From contig CAWFZK010000028.1 in the NCBI GenBank assembly GCA_963820315.1, forward strand, positions 1 to 64,000: a stretch of 64,000 nucleotides of DNA, given 5' to 3'. The position numbers were made by a program, and so were the translations under genes. Below the pieces are notes generated by a model. The model was not told the origin of the DNA, did not search any database, and saw only the letters and a list, made by a program, of their open reading frames with translations. Origin of the DNA: JACVRW01 sp963820315. GTDB taxonomy: Bacteria > Actinomycetota > Thermoleophilia > Solirubrobacterales > Thermoleophilaceae. The number at the start of each line of letters is the position of its first letter. The stretch's first letter is position 1. Of this stretch, positions 1-8,536 are shown piece by piece.

Positions 1-110
1 TTGCAGCAGTAGCCGGACCCACGTAGGTAGTCGTCAGCCATTTCGGCATCGCCGAAGATGACGAGCTTGCCTGCACACGGGCCACTGTCGTAGATCTCCG
101 GGTAGCCGGA
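1..110 (-). CDS. Possible partial coding region at left edge, unknown product
   Basis: On the minus strand one frame is open and reads like protein, with segments such as SGYPEIYDSGPCAGKLVIFG followed by DAEMADDYLRGSGYCC before it leaves the window. The composition (Gly, Asp, Tyr, paired Cys) looks coding, but I do not recognise a family and no start or stop is visible. It would be the interior of a gene running off the left edge. It could equally be a chance open frame in GC-rich DNA. Confidence 0.3.
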
Positions 111-328
111 TGCCCTAAGCGACGCCGCGGATCGCGTCGAGGTGGCTGGGTTCGGTGCGTGTGCTTACCGTGCGGACCTCCCTGGCCGGTGTCGCTGAGG
201 TGTTTGTGGTTTGGGCAGAGGTAGTGGCGGCCCATGGGGGGTGCGTCCGCCGATGACGGCCCATCGGCTTGCTTGGGCCCACTTGCGGAGTAGTGCCGAT
301 GCGGCCGCCAATCCCAGCTGACCAGGCG

Positions 329-353
329 TTCATAGGTGATCGGCGCGGCCGTC
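329..353 (+). repeat. Direct repeat copy 1 (partner at 2190-2214)
   Basis: The core TGATCGGCGCGG with the flanks CATAGG and CGTCG occurs here and again at 2190-2214 in the same orientation, differing by one extra G and one C/T change. Each copy sits where an IS630 transposase remnant begins or ends, on either side of sdaA. This fits a shared insertion or recombination breakpoint, but the copies are short and imperfect. Confidence 0.5.
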
Positions 354-517
354 GACGTTATGAGCAAGGCCAGATCCAGGGACTGGACCGAACGCAGCCG
401 ATCCTGCCGCTGCGCCAAGGCATTCTCGAGCAGCAGACCCACGACTACATCCGCCACGGCACCACCGGCCTGTTCGCTGCGCTCGAGGTCGCCACCGGGA
501 AGGTCACCGCCGACTCT
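344..517 (+). pseudogene. IS630-family transposase remnant (DDE domain part)
   Basis: One plus-strand frame encodes a segment typical of IS630/Tc1-like transposases: IQGLDRTQPILPLRQG, then THDYIRHGTTGLFAALEVATGKV. In intact relatives this block follows the first catalytic Asp (VDEK-Q-IQALDRTQP). Here one base appears to be missing just upstream, near 358, so the VDE part is in another frame. Neither the N-terminal HTH part nor the C-terminal catalytic residues are present. No terminal inverted repeat was recognised. It is an inactive scar beside sdaA. Confidence 0.72.
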
Positions 518-669
518 TGGTGGCGTGATGTTCGTCACGGCGAACGGGCGAAGCGCGTCGCCGATCCCTTCACGGACGAGTAGCGTGAGAGCTTCGTTCA
601 ACGATGGGCCGGACGTTTATCCGGCCGGTGCGGAGGTCTCCACCGATGGCGACACGGTAGCGAATCCCC

Positions 670-2031
670 ATGGCAGTCAGCGTCTTCGACCTCTTCTCGA
701 TCGGTGTGGGTCCGTCGAGTTCTCACACGGTGGGGCCGATGCGCGCGGCGAAGAGCTTCGTCGAGGAACTTGGCGAGCGGGTGTCGTCCGTCGCCGGCGT
801 GTGCGTCGACCTGTATGGATCGCTCGCGGCCACCGGTCGCGGGCACGGCACGCTCGGCGCGGTTTTGTTGGGATTGGCAGGGGAGTCGCCCGAGACCGTG
901 GACCCGGAGGCCGGTCGCGAACGGGTCGCGGCAATCGACGGCGGCGAGCCGCTGCTGCTTGGCGGTGTCACCCTGGTCGCCTTCACCACCGCGGACATCG
1001 GCATGCATCCGACCGAGATCAAGAACCGGCACACCAACGCGATGCGGTTCGCGGTCGACTTCGCTGACGGCGGGTCCCATGAGGCGATGTACTACTCGAT
1101 CGGCGGCGGATTCGTCGTGCGCGACGGTCAGCCACCCGAGCCGCCCGCCGAGGTGCCGTGGCGGTTCACCACCGGTGACGAGCTGCTGAAGTTGTGCGAG
1201 GAGCAGCACGCGTCGATGTGGGAGATCATGTGGCGCAACGAATGTGCGGTGCGCTCGGAGTCCGACGTGCGGGGCGGTCTGCTGCGGATCTGGACGGCGA
1301 TGGTCGACTGCATCGACGCGGGCTTCCACGCCGAGGGAGTGTTGCCGGGCGGCCTCGAGGTACGCCGACGGGCGCCCGGGTTGCATCGACAGTTGATGCT
1401 GCGGGAGGGCGGCGACGCGCACGCGGACTCGATGGACTGGCTGAACGTCGCGGCGATGGCGGTCAACGAGGAGAATGCCGGCGGTGGACGAGTGGTGACC
1501 GCACCGACGAACGGAGCGGCGGGAATCGTGCCCGCGGTGATGCTTTGGGCGCTGCGATACTTGCCCGGGATGGATGATCCGAAACGTCGGGACGACGCGG
1601 TGGTGCGGTATCTGCTGACGGCGGCGGGGATCGCCGTGTTGTATAAGGAGCGGGCGTCGATTTCGGGCGCCGAGGTGGGCTGTCAGGGCGAGGTCGGGTC
1701 GGCGTGCTCGATGGCGGCGGCAGGGCTGGCCGAGTTGCTCGGCGGTTCACCGCGCCAGGTCGAGAATGCCGCCGAGATCGGCATCGAGCACAACCTGGGT
1801 CTCACGTGCGATCCGATCGGCGGCCTCGTGCAGATTCCGTGCATCGAGCGCAACGCCATTGCGGCGGTGAAGGCGGTCAACGCCGCCAAGATGGCCCTGT
1901 ATGGGGACGGCATCCACCGGGTCTCGCTGGATCAGGCGATCGAGACGATGCGGCAGACCGGGATGGACATGCACAGCAAGTACAAAGAGACGTCGCTGGG
2001 CGGGCTGGCGGTCAACGTTCCGGAGTGTTGA
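670..2031 (+). CDS. sdaA: L-serine ammonia-lyase (one-chain, iron-sulfur)
   Basis: This 453-residue protein deaminates L-serine to pyruvate and ammonia in the cytoplasm. It begins MAVSVFDLFSIGVGPSSSHT, the signature start of the beta domain of one-chain iron-sulfur serine dehydratases, with the alpha domain in the C-terminal half. Cys338, Cys380 and Cys391 have the spacing of the three cluster ligands in the family, and the protein ends in Cys453, matching the C-terminal tail cysteine that caps the cluster in the Legionella enzyme. Length is normal. The ATG lacks a strong ribosome binding site, but the SSSHT motif follows directly, so the start is secure. It stands alone between IS630 remnants. 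The assignment is firm; what regulates it is not visible. Confidence 0.95.
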   Translation: MAVSVFDLFSIGVGPSSSHTVGPMRAAKSFVEELGERVSSVAGVCVDLYGSLAATGRGHGTLGAVLLGLAGESPETVDPEAGRERVAAIDGGEPLLLGGVTLVAFTTADIGMHPTEIKNRHTNAMRFAVDFADGGSHEAMYYSIGGGFVVRDGQPPEPPAEVPWRFTTGDELLKLCEEQHASMWEIMWRNECAVRSESDVRGGLLRIWTAMVDCIDAGFHAEGVLPGGLEVRRRAPGLHRQLMLREGGDAHADSMDWLNVAAMAVNEENAGGGRVVTAPTNGAAGIVPAVMLWALRYLPGMDDPKRRDDAVVRYLLTAAGIAVLYKERASISGAEVGCQGEVGSACSMAAAGLAELLGGSPRQVENAAEIGIEHNLGLTCDPIGGLVQIPCIERNAIAAVKAVNAAKMALYGDGIHRVSLDQAIETMRQTGMDMHSKYKETSLGGLAVNVPEC

Positions 2032-2189
2032 GGGCTGACGACGTTCAGGACGGCGCGCGAATGCGGTCGTTCAGCATCGTGAGACTCCGCAGGTGGGTCC
2101 GTGGCCGGGACGACGTCGGGCCATCCGATCGTCGCCGTCGCGTTATCGATGTCGTCTCGGGGCGGCGCATCATCCCTCGCCGATCCTTC

Positions 2190-2214
2190 ATCATAGGGTG
2201 ATCGGCGCGGTCGT
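2190..2214 (+). repeat. Direct repeat copy 2 (partner at 329-353)
   Basis: Near-identical to 329-353 (core TGATCGGCGCGG). It lies exactly where recognisable transposase sequence of the second IS630 remnant stops, after the LYLDPPAD-type motif read on the minus strand. Confidence 0.5.
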
Positions 2215-2420
2215 CGTCAGCAGGTGGGTCCAGGTAGAGCCCGAACGTCGCGCAGCTTGGCTTCCAGCTGCGGGTCGGTGGAGAACTTGAATGTCTCGAC
2301 CCGGTGCGGCGGGATTCCACTTGCGCCAGATCCGGGCCACCGAGGCGAACCAGATTCCCAGCCGCTTAGCCATCAACCGCGCCGACCAGTGCGACGCCCC
2401 GAGATGCGCCGGGGGTTTGC
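2213..2420 (-). pseudogene. IS630-family transposase remnant (N-terminal HTH part)
   Basis: Read leftwards, three frames in succession give pieces of an IS630 transposase: SHWSARLMAKRLGIWFASVARIWRKW (HTH region, 2420-2317), then VETFKFSTDPQLEAKLRDV, then GLYLDPPAD. At least two frameshifts separate them. The DDE domain is missing. This remnant carries the half of the protein that the remnant at 344-517 lacks, but on the opposite strand, so the two are not simply halves of one element split by sdaA. Confidence 0.65.
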
Positions 2421-2697
2421 CCATGCTCGGCAGCCGGTCGCCGGCGACGGGATCCTCGATGGGGGAGATGCGAAAATCCCCGTAGCTCGGATTATGTTCG
2501 TCGTAGCCCCAGGGTGGCGTTGTAGGCGCGATACCACTGGGTGCCCGCCCGCAGCGAGGTGTTGCGCAGCCGGGGCAGTGTTGATGCAACCGGACATCCG
2601 GCGGGATCGGGGCAGTCGAGATCCTGCGGCGGGAACGAGGCGGGCATCTAGACTAGCGATCCTTGGCGGCTAGAACGTTGAGAGTTGTCTTGAGTTT

Positions 2698-4311
2698 TCA
2701 GGCTGCGTTCGGTAGGAGTCGGGCCTGGTCGATGGTTTCTGTGATGTGAATGTCTATGGTGTGCAATGCCTTTCGCAATGGTATCGGGGCTGGCGGCTGG
2801 TCGGTGGCGAGTAGGGGTCGTAGCAGCCGGTCGTGGAGTTTGGTGTAGAAGATCGCAAACCGCAGCCCGTCGTCGGTGAGCCGGTACCGGTTGCGGCCCG
2901 GGACGCGGGTGATCAGTCCGTTGACCCGAAGCCGGCCGAGGTCGTAGCTGGCCTGGTTCATGGTGTAGTGCGCACCGCCGAGCAGCCCGGTCATCAAGGC
3001 GCGCAGGCTCTTGTTGGTGATGCCGGTGACGGCGGACGGGGTGATGCACAGGGCGCCGGCCAGGGCCTGGACCCGAGGGTCGCCGAACCGCAAGGCCTGG
3101 GCCCTCCTGCCATCCTCGGTGAGGGTGGGCTGTGCGATCCGCTCAAAGGCTGGACTCGCAAGGACGCAGCCCTGACCGACACGTTCAGTATCGAGCAGGG
3201 TGGTGTTGATCGCACGAGCACGGGCCTGCAGTTCATCGAGATGGCACAGCCGGCGCCGACAGCCCACATCGTCGGGGTTGTTGATCACGGTCTCGATGCG
3301 CAGCGCCCGTCCGTCCTTCAAATATTGTTTGATGCGGGAGTGCCGGTAAAAGGCGTTGACGTTGACCTCGGTGCCGTAGGTGACGATCTTGGTCTTGTAT
3401 TCGCCTCTGGCCTTGGCGCCGCGGCGTTGGCCGCGTTTGAAGATCAGCTCGATCAGTTCCGGGCGGCCGATGTCGAGGTTGTCGGCCACCAAGGCCTCGA
3501 AGAACCCGCGGGCCCGCCGCGGTGCGTCGAACAGCAGGGTGCGCGAGGTCTCGACTTGGCGCATCGACAGCTCCCACCAATAGCCAGCGGCGCGGTCGTG
3601 TTGGGTCAGCGGCAACGGCAGGATCGACCACCAACGTTCGGCGAACACCTGGATCGCGCCCGAGCCGAGCCGGTCGCAGATCGCCTGCAGCGCGGCCGGA
3701 TCGGTGCAGGAAGCGAAGCCGTTGGACAGCTCGGTGAACCCGATCCCGGCCTTGGCCGCCTGCCGCTTGGCCCACTCGTGACCGTTGACCCAGACCTTCA
3801 TCGGGTACGGAAAGTAGGCGCACACCTTCATGAACGCGGGCCCGAAACCGTGGTCCCAGAGGTAGAAGTAGTAGCAGGTCAGCCGCCGCTGGGACACCGC
3901 GAAGGAGAACCACACTCCGGTTGTCTGCCCGGTGCGTTTGGTTGCGGTGAACACCGGCGCGAACTCCTGGGCCACCCCGATCGCGGCCACCCCCGCCCGG
4001 CCGGCGGTGGCTTGCCGGGCCAGGTAAGGCCGCATCCGATCGATCTTGCGATCGGTCTTGTTGAAGCGCACCACCGGGATGTGGTTGGCCTCGGCGAACG
4101 ACGCCACCGCGCGGCGAAACGCGGTGCCGATCTTCTCGAAGATGGCCGGCGAGGGAATCTCATGATCCAGATGCGCGGTCAGGAATGAGACCACCGCCCC
4201 ACCCGTCTGCAGAGTCGGCACATAGCCATTCAGGTAGATGCGATCCAGACACTCAATATCCTGCGCTACATGCCCATCGAGCACGTCGTTCACCGTCACC
4301 GTCGCAGCCAT
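2698..4311 (-). CDS. Conserved-looking protein of unknown function with C-terminal winged-helix-like region
   Basis: A 537-residue soluble protein. I start it at the internal ATG at 4311 (MAATVTVNDVLDG) because the upstream residues of the longer frame look non-coding. The middle is rich in aromatic residues (CYYFYLWDHGFGPAFMKVCAYF) and basic stretches. The last 150 residues (SAVTGITNKSLRALM, then YDLGRLRVNGLITRVPGRNRY) look like a winged-helix DNA-binding region. I do not recognise the family. Its position among transposase scars and its DNA-binding-like tail suggest a mobile-element passenger or nuclease, but no catalytic motif was identified. There is no signal peptide or membrane segment. 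Confidence 0.7.
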   Translation of the reverse strand: MAATVTVNDVLDGHVAQDIECLDRIYLNGYVPTLQTGGAVVSFLTAHLDHEIPSPAIFEKIGTAFRRAVASFAEANHIPVVRFNKTDRKIDRMRPYLARQATAGRAGVAAIGVAQEFAPVFTATKRTGQTTGVWFSFAVSQRRLTCYYFYLWDHGFGPAFMKVCAYFPYPMKVWVNGHEWAKRQAAKAGIGFTELSNGFASCTDPAALQAICDRLGSGAIQVFAERWWSILPLPLTQHDRAAGYWWELSMRQVETSRTLLFDAPRRARGFFEALVADNLDIGRPELIELIFKRGQRRGAKARGEYKTKIVTYGTEVNVNAFYRHSRIKQYLKDGRALRIETVINNPDDVGCRRRLCHLDELQARARAINTTLLDTERVGQGCVLASPAFERIAQPTLTEDGRRAQALRFGDPRVQALAGALCITPSAVTGITNKSLRALMTGLLGGAHYTMNQASYDLGRLRVNGLITRVPGRNRYRLTDDGLRFAIFYTKLHDRLLRPLLATDQPPAPIPLRKALHTIDIHITETIDQARLLPNAA

Positions 4312-5095
4312 CCAAACAGCCTGACCGCAACCCGACCCGCTGACCAGCCCCACACCTCGGCGGTCAGAGGCGAAGCCTCACTGGTGGTGAGCATGGCAGG
4401 AATGTACTTCGGCAGGCGGGACGGCAGCCTCGTCTGCGCGAGCCACTGGTGGCAGCCATATTTGCCGCCGTTGGTCGGCCTCCTCGGCTCCATCGTCGTG
4501 GCCGCAGCTGCGTTCGTTGGCGTTGTGAAGAACAACACTAACTATCGACTGGGTACGAAAGATGGTGATGTACCGACGCCGGAGTGCGCCTTCTGCCACC
4601 ACGGGGTCCGGAAAGCGACCAGCTGCAACAACATTGACTCGGGGGTGGCGGCGATCAAATAATTCAGGGGGATGAGGTCGGGTGCAAGCAGCGATGCTCG
4701 CTGCAGCAGGGCTTGCGCCATCCGGACGGCGAGGGGCGAGCGAGCGCCAATGCCCGCACGGAGTTTGCGGACAGCATGGTCGATAGCTGCGTTTGGTTGG
4801 GCTCCGAGCGTTTTGAGGGCCCCGTCGAGGCGGGTGGCCGTGTTGGGCTCCGAATGACTCGCCGCGACGAGGACCAGTACTCCGGCGCCGGGCGATCAAC
4901 CAGGCCTTTGGCGATGTAGCCCGACGGCCGCCGACACGAGTGGGACCAGTTGCCGCTGCCCGGTGTGGAGGCGTCGATCGTGAATGCGACGGCGAACGGA
5001 TGAAATCCATCTTGAAGGTATCGACACCGCCATCAGCCTCGATTTTGATGCCGGTAGGTGTGGTTACGGCTGGGTTCCGGACTGGCCTGTGTGGT
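4312..5095. other. Long stretch with no recognised gene
   Basis: Several overlapping open frames exist on both strands, none with a recognisable motif or good start. One minus-strand frame around 4560-4890 (including LVLVAASHSEPNTATRLDGA) reads somewhat like protein and could be an old gene remnant. I see no RNA gene here. Confidence 0.4.
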
Positions 5096-5141
5096 CGTCT
5101 TCCACTTAATGACCAGGCGCGTGGTCATTAAGTGGAAGACG
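5096..5141. repeat. Perfect inverted repeat, 20-bp arms, 6-base spacer
   Basis: The arm CGTCTTCCACTTAATGACCA (5096-5115) is followed by GGCGCG and its exact reverse complement (5122-5141). The arms are less GC-rich than the surroundings and no T-tract follows, so it is not a typical intrinsic terminator. It could be a recombinase or transposase recognition site, or a protein-binding palindrome. Confidence 0.85.
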
Positions 5142-5387
5142 GGTGCAGATCACATTGATTGACCCGTCCCGGTGAGTCCGGAGACTGTTCTCGTTAACGG
5201 CAACGGCTCGTCGCCGGTGAGCGGAAGTGGTTGAACGTGAAGCCATGCTCCGTGATGTCCGAAACCCATGTGGACATTCGGAAGATGTCAGCTGCGATTT
5301 CGCCGGCTTGGGTTTGGGGCCCTGCATTCATGCGCCCATAGTGCGCCTCGCTGTCTTGACAAGTGGCGGAATGCCCGGGCAAAGCCT

Positions 5388-5433
5388 GTGACTGCGGTTA
5401 CTGCGGTTACTGCGGTGACTGCGGTGACGGCGG
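5388..5433 (+). repeat. 9-bp tandem repeat, about five units
   Basis: Units of the type TGCGGTTAC / TGCGGTGAC are repeated head to tail. Two bases alternate at one position (T/G), so the units are not identical. In two frames on opposite strands it would give a Val-Thr-Ala repeat, but neither frame looks like a real gene. It lies about 120 bases upstream of the small membrane protein gene. Confidence 0.8.
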
Positions 5434-5557
5434 CAAGGGCCACGGCCTGGCATTCCCGTTGCGGGCCCCAATCAGCGCGTAGTTCCATTTCGCCACCGCC
5501 ACAACGTCGGAGGTGTTCACTGTTTACACCGTCATTCGGTCTATCGAGGTGGGTCTC

Positions 5558-5809
5558 ATGGCACGCATTGATTTGTTTGCGAAGATTCCATTGATCGGGA
5601 TGTCCCTGGTGTTCCTGGCGATGTTCATCGTCGCGGTCACCGCGTACCTTCATCTCGGTTGGTATTCGATCATCGGCTACGCAATCGCGGCGGTCGTCGC
5701 CGTGGCAGGTTTTGTCATGACGTTTCGTGACATTCACGATACGCCAGGGCCTCCGGAGCAGTGGGATGTCCGCGGTACCCCCATTGATCCTGCGTCACCC
5801 CGAAACTGA
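5558..5809 (+). CDS. Small two-helix membrane protein
   Basis: An 83-residue protein with two hydrophobic helices near its N-terminus (IPLIGMSLVFLAMFIVAVTA and WYSIIGYAIAAVVAVAGFVM) and a polar C-terminal tail. I use the ATG at 5558, which has GAGGTGGG a few bases upstream, rather than the ATG at 5513. It ends 20 bases before the amino acid permease gene and almost certainly shares its transcript, so it may be an accessory or unrelated small inner-membrane protein of that operon. No family was recognised. Confidence 0.7.
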   Translation: MARIDLFAKIPLIGMSLVFLAMFIVAVTAYLHLGWYSIIGYAIAAVVAVAGFVMTFRDIHDTPGPPEQWDVRGTPIDPASPRN

Positions 5810-5829
5810 CTAGAGCGAGGACCGGTTCG

Positions 5830-7326
5830 ATGACCACCGCACCCCAGGAACATGTGTATGACAACTCCGCGCTGCTGGCGGAGGACGAGGGCTACCACAA
5901 GGGCCTCAAGCCCCGGCAGCTGCAGATGATCGCGATCGGCGGCGCCATCGGCACCGGACTGTTCCTCGGTGCCGGCGGCCGACTACACAACGCCGGACCG
6001 GGCCTGTTCTTGAGCTACGCGTTCTGCGGCGTCTTCGTCTTCCTGATCCTGCGGGCGCTGGGCGAACTCGTGCTGCACCGGCCGTCGTCGGGGTCCTTCG
6101 TGTCGTATGCGCGTGAATTCCTCGGCGAGAAGGCGGCCTTCGTTGCCGGCTGGATGTACTGGCTGAACTGGGCGATGACGGCCATCGTCGACTGCACCGC
6201 GATCGCCACCTACTTCCACTACTGGTCGGGGCTCACGAGCGTCCCGCAGTGGGTGCTGGCACTGCTCGCGCTCGCGGCCGTGGTGAGCCTGAACATGATC
6301 TCGGTAACCGTGTTCGGGGAGCTCGAGTTCTGGGCTGCGCTCATCAAGGTCGTTGCGCTGATGACATTTCTGGTCGCGGGCACCATCTTTCTTGCCGGCC
6401 GCTACCCAATTCAAGGGCAGCCAACCGGTTTCAGCGTGATCGCCGACAACGGCGGACTTTTCCCCGCCGGCCTCTTCCCGCTGGTGATTGTCATGTCCGG
6501 CGTCGTGTTCGCCTACGCCGCAGTCGAACTCGTCGGAACCGCAGCCGGTGAGACCGCCCATCCGCATAAGATCATGCCGCGCGCGATCAACTCGGTGATC
6601 GCACGTATCGCTGTCTTCTACGTCGGCTCACTGTTCCTGCTGGCCCTTCTTCTCCCCTTCACCACCTATCAGGCCGGCGAGAGCCCGTTCGTGACGTTCT
6701 TCTCCAAGATCGGGATCGAGGGCGCGGGCACGGTCATGAACATCGTCGTGCTGACCGCCGCATTCTCCAGCCTCAACGCCGGGTTGTACTCGACCGGCCG
6801 GATCCTGCGGTCGATGGCAATGAACGGCAGCGCACCGAAGTTCACGGCGGTGATGTCCAGCCGAGGCGTGCCGTACGGCGGAATCTTCCTGACCGCGGCC
6901 GTCGGGCTGTTCGGCGTCATCCTCAACCTTCTCTTCCCCGGCGAGGCGTTCGAGATCGTGCTCAACATGGCGGCTCTCGGGATCATCGCGTCCTGGGCCA
7001 CGATCGTGATCTGCCAGCTCCAGCTCTACCGCTGGTCGCAGCGCGGCATCCTGGAGCGGCCGTCATTCCGGATGTGGGGCACCCCGTACACCGGCTATCT
7101 CACATTGGCGTTCCTGTTCGGCGTCGTCGTGCTGATGGCACTCGACCCGCCGATCGGCACCTGGACCGTTGCCACCCTGGTGATCATCATTCCGGCGCTC
7201 ATCGTCGGTTGGTATGCGGTCCGCGGGCGGGTGCTGGCCATTGCGGAGGAACGCGAGGGGCCCACCGGCGGATTCCCGGTCGTCGCCAACCGCCCGCCGC
7301 CACCCGATGAGGACGACGACAAATAA
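5830..7326 (+). CDS. ansP: Amino acid permease, AnsP (L-asparagine)-like
   Basis: A 498-residue APC-superfamily transporter with about 12 membrane helices. The opening (YHKGLKPRQLQMIAIGGAIG, then TGLFLGAGGRL) is the AAT-family substrate-binding helix 1 motif. The overall sequence closely resembles mycobacterial AnsP1/AnsP2, including GELVLHRPSSGSFVSYAREF and SSLNAGLYSTGRILRSMAMNG. It imports an amino acid with protons across the inner membrane; asparagine is the likely substrate by family resemblance, but AroP/CycA-type specificity cannot be excluded. A ribosome binding site (GCGAGGA) precedes the ATG. It follows the small membrane protein gene and is followed without a gap by P450 sequence. 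Confidence 0.9.
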   Translation: MTTAPQEHVYDNSALLAEDEGYHKGLKPRQLQMIAIGGAIGTGLFLGAGGRLHNAGPGLFLSYAFCGVFVFLILRALGELVLHRPSSGSFVSYAREFLGEKAAFVAGWMYWLNWAMTAIVDCTAIATYFHYWSGLTSVPQWVLALLALAAVVSLNMISVTVFGELEFWAALIKVVALMTFLVAGTIFLAGRYPIQGQPTGFSVIADNGGLFPAGLFPLVIVMSGVVFAYAAVELVGTAAGETAHPHKIMPRAINSVIARIAVFYVGSLFLLALLLPFTTYQAGESPFVTFFSKIGIEGAGTVMNIVVLTAAFSSLNAGLYSTGRILRSMAMNGSAPKFTAVMSSRGVPYGGIFLTAAVGLFGVILNLLFPGEAFEIVLNMAALGIIASWATIVICQLQLYRWSQRGILERPSFRMWGTPYTGYLTLAFLFGVVVLMALDPPIGTWTVATLVIIIPALIVGWYAVRGRVLAIAEEREGPTGGFPVVANRPPPPDEDDDK

Positions 7327-7369
7327 CCCCAATCCACGGGGCGATCTCATCGGCGAGCTGACCGCGATC

Positions 7370-8074
7370 ATGACCAGGGGTCATATCGACACGCGCGCCG
7401 TCGAGGCGGCCGCAGAGATGTTTGCCTACGCTGCGGAACTCGGGGCCCGCAAACGTGCGCATCCTGGCGACGACATCGCAACATCGCTGCTGCAAGCCGA
7501 GGTCGACGGCGAGCGCCTCACCGACATGGAGTTCAACTTCTTCTTCATGCTGCTGATCAATGCGGGCGGCGACACCACCCGCAACCTTGTTGCCGGCGGT
7601 ATATGCGTGCTGATGGACCATCCCGAGGAGCGGGCCAAGCTAGAGGCGGACCGGTCCCTGCTGCCGACCGCGATCGAAGAAATGCTGCGTTATGTCAGCC
7701 CGGTCATCGCGTTCGTCCGCACAGCTACCAAAGACACTGAACTACGCGGGGTGCCCGTGAAGAAGGGGGACCGGGCAGCGATGTTTTATCCGTCTGCCAA
7801 CCGGGACGAGACCCACTTCGCTGACCCCGACAGGTTCGATATCGGCCGCAGTCCAAACCACCACTTGGCCTTCGGTGGCGGCGGCACCCATTTCTGCCTC
7901 GGCGCGAACCTGGCCCGGGCGGAGGCGGCCGCCCTCGTGCCCGAGGTGCTGTCGCGGATGAAGAACATCGAGTTGGCGGGGCCGGTCGAGCGCATGCCGT
8001 CAACAACGATTAACAGCATCCACTCCATGCCTGTCCGGTTCACGCCTGCTCGACGGAATTGTGCGAGCCGCTGA
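7370..8074 (+). pseudogene. Cytochrome P450, 5'-truncated
   Basis: The frame encodes only the C-terminal half of a P450. It has the I-helix (LLINAGGDTTRN), the K-helix ExxR (EEMLRYVSP) and the heme-binding loop FGGGGTHFCLG with its Cys ligand. About 150-170 N-terminal residues expected in the CYP124/125/142-like families are missing. Recognisable P450 sequence begins near 7415 (MFAYAAELGARKRA), 90 bases after the permease stop, and no good ribosome binding site is seen. A deletion joining the permease end to the middle of a P450 gene explains this. A protein lacking the N-terminal helices would not fold as a P450. Confidence 0.85.
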
Positions 8075-8536
8075 TTATCAATCGCTCGATCTTGTCGATC
8101 CCCAAATCTTCGCGTTTGCGCTGGCCCAGCGCAAATTTGAAGTCGATCGGATCGCGCTGATGCCTTCTGTTTCCGGCCAATTCTCGTCCATATTCGACGG
8201 ATAAACGGCAACCCATAGTCGGCCCCATGGGTGCCCCTTGGGACTTACGGCGAGCCAAGTTCGGTTGCCGCACCTCCCGAAAGGCTGTTCGTCCGGTCGT
8301 AAGAGCGTGACCCAACGGCGCATGCGCGCCGCTTAGCTGCGCGCCGCAAGGGCCATGGCTCGTGCGCCAGACCCCCCTCACCGCGCACCGACTACTCCTC
8401 GGGCTCGTTCGTCGCCCGCATCGTCGTCGGCTGGTGTCAATCCTGACAGGGCATACGAACTCGATCCTGCGATCCACCTCCGTCGGCAACGCCGATCAGC
8501 AAGGCTGGGACTAGCTCACGAAGGGGGCTGTGGTCG
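8075..8536. other. Intergenic stretch, nothing recognised
   Basis: Only overlapping short frames without motifs. The last part presumably carries the promoter of the secreted protein at 8537, but no convincing -35/-10 pair was found. Confidence 0.4.

Noticed and set aside
2833..4188. A 451-codon plus-strand frame opposite the 537-residue protein
   Set aside because: Its composition (Gly/Pro/Asp/Arg-rich, no motif) is that of an antisense frame in high-GC DNA; the minus-strand frame has better amino acid usage.
5388..5433. Tandem repeat considered as a CRISPR array
   Set aside because: Units are 9 bp without spacers and no cas gene is present.
5288..5737. Minus-strand frame with a Val-Thr-Ala repeat
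   Set aside because: It is generated by the 9-bp repeat and is antisense to the small membrane protein, which has a good ribosome binding site and membrane helices.
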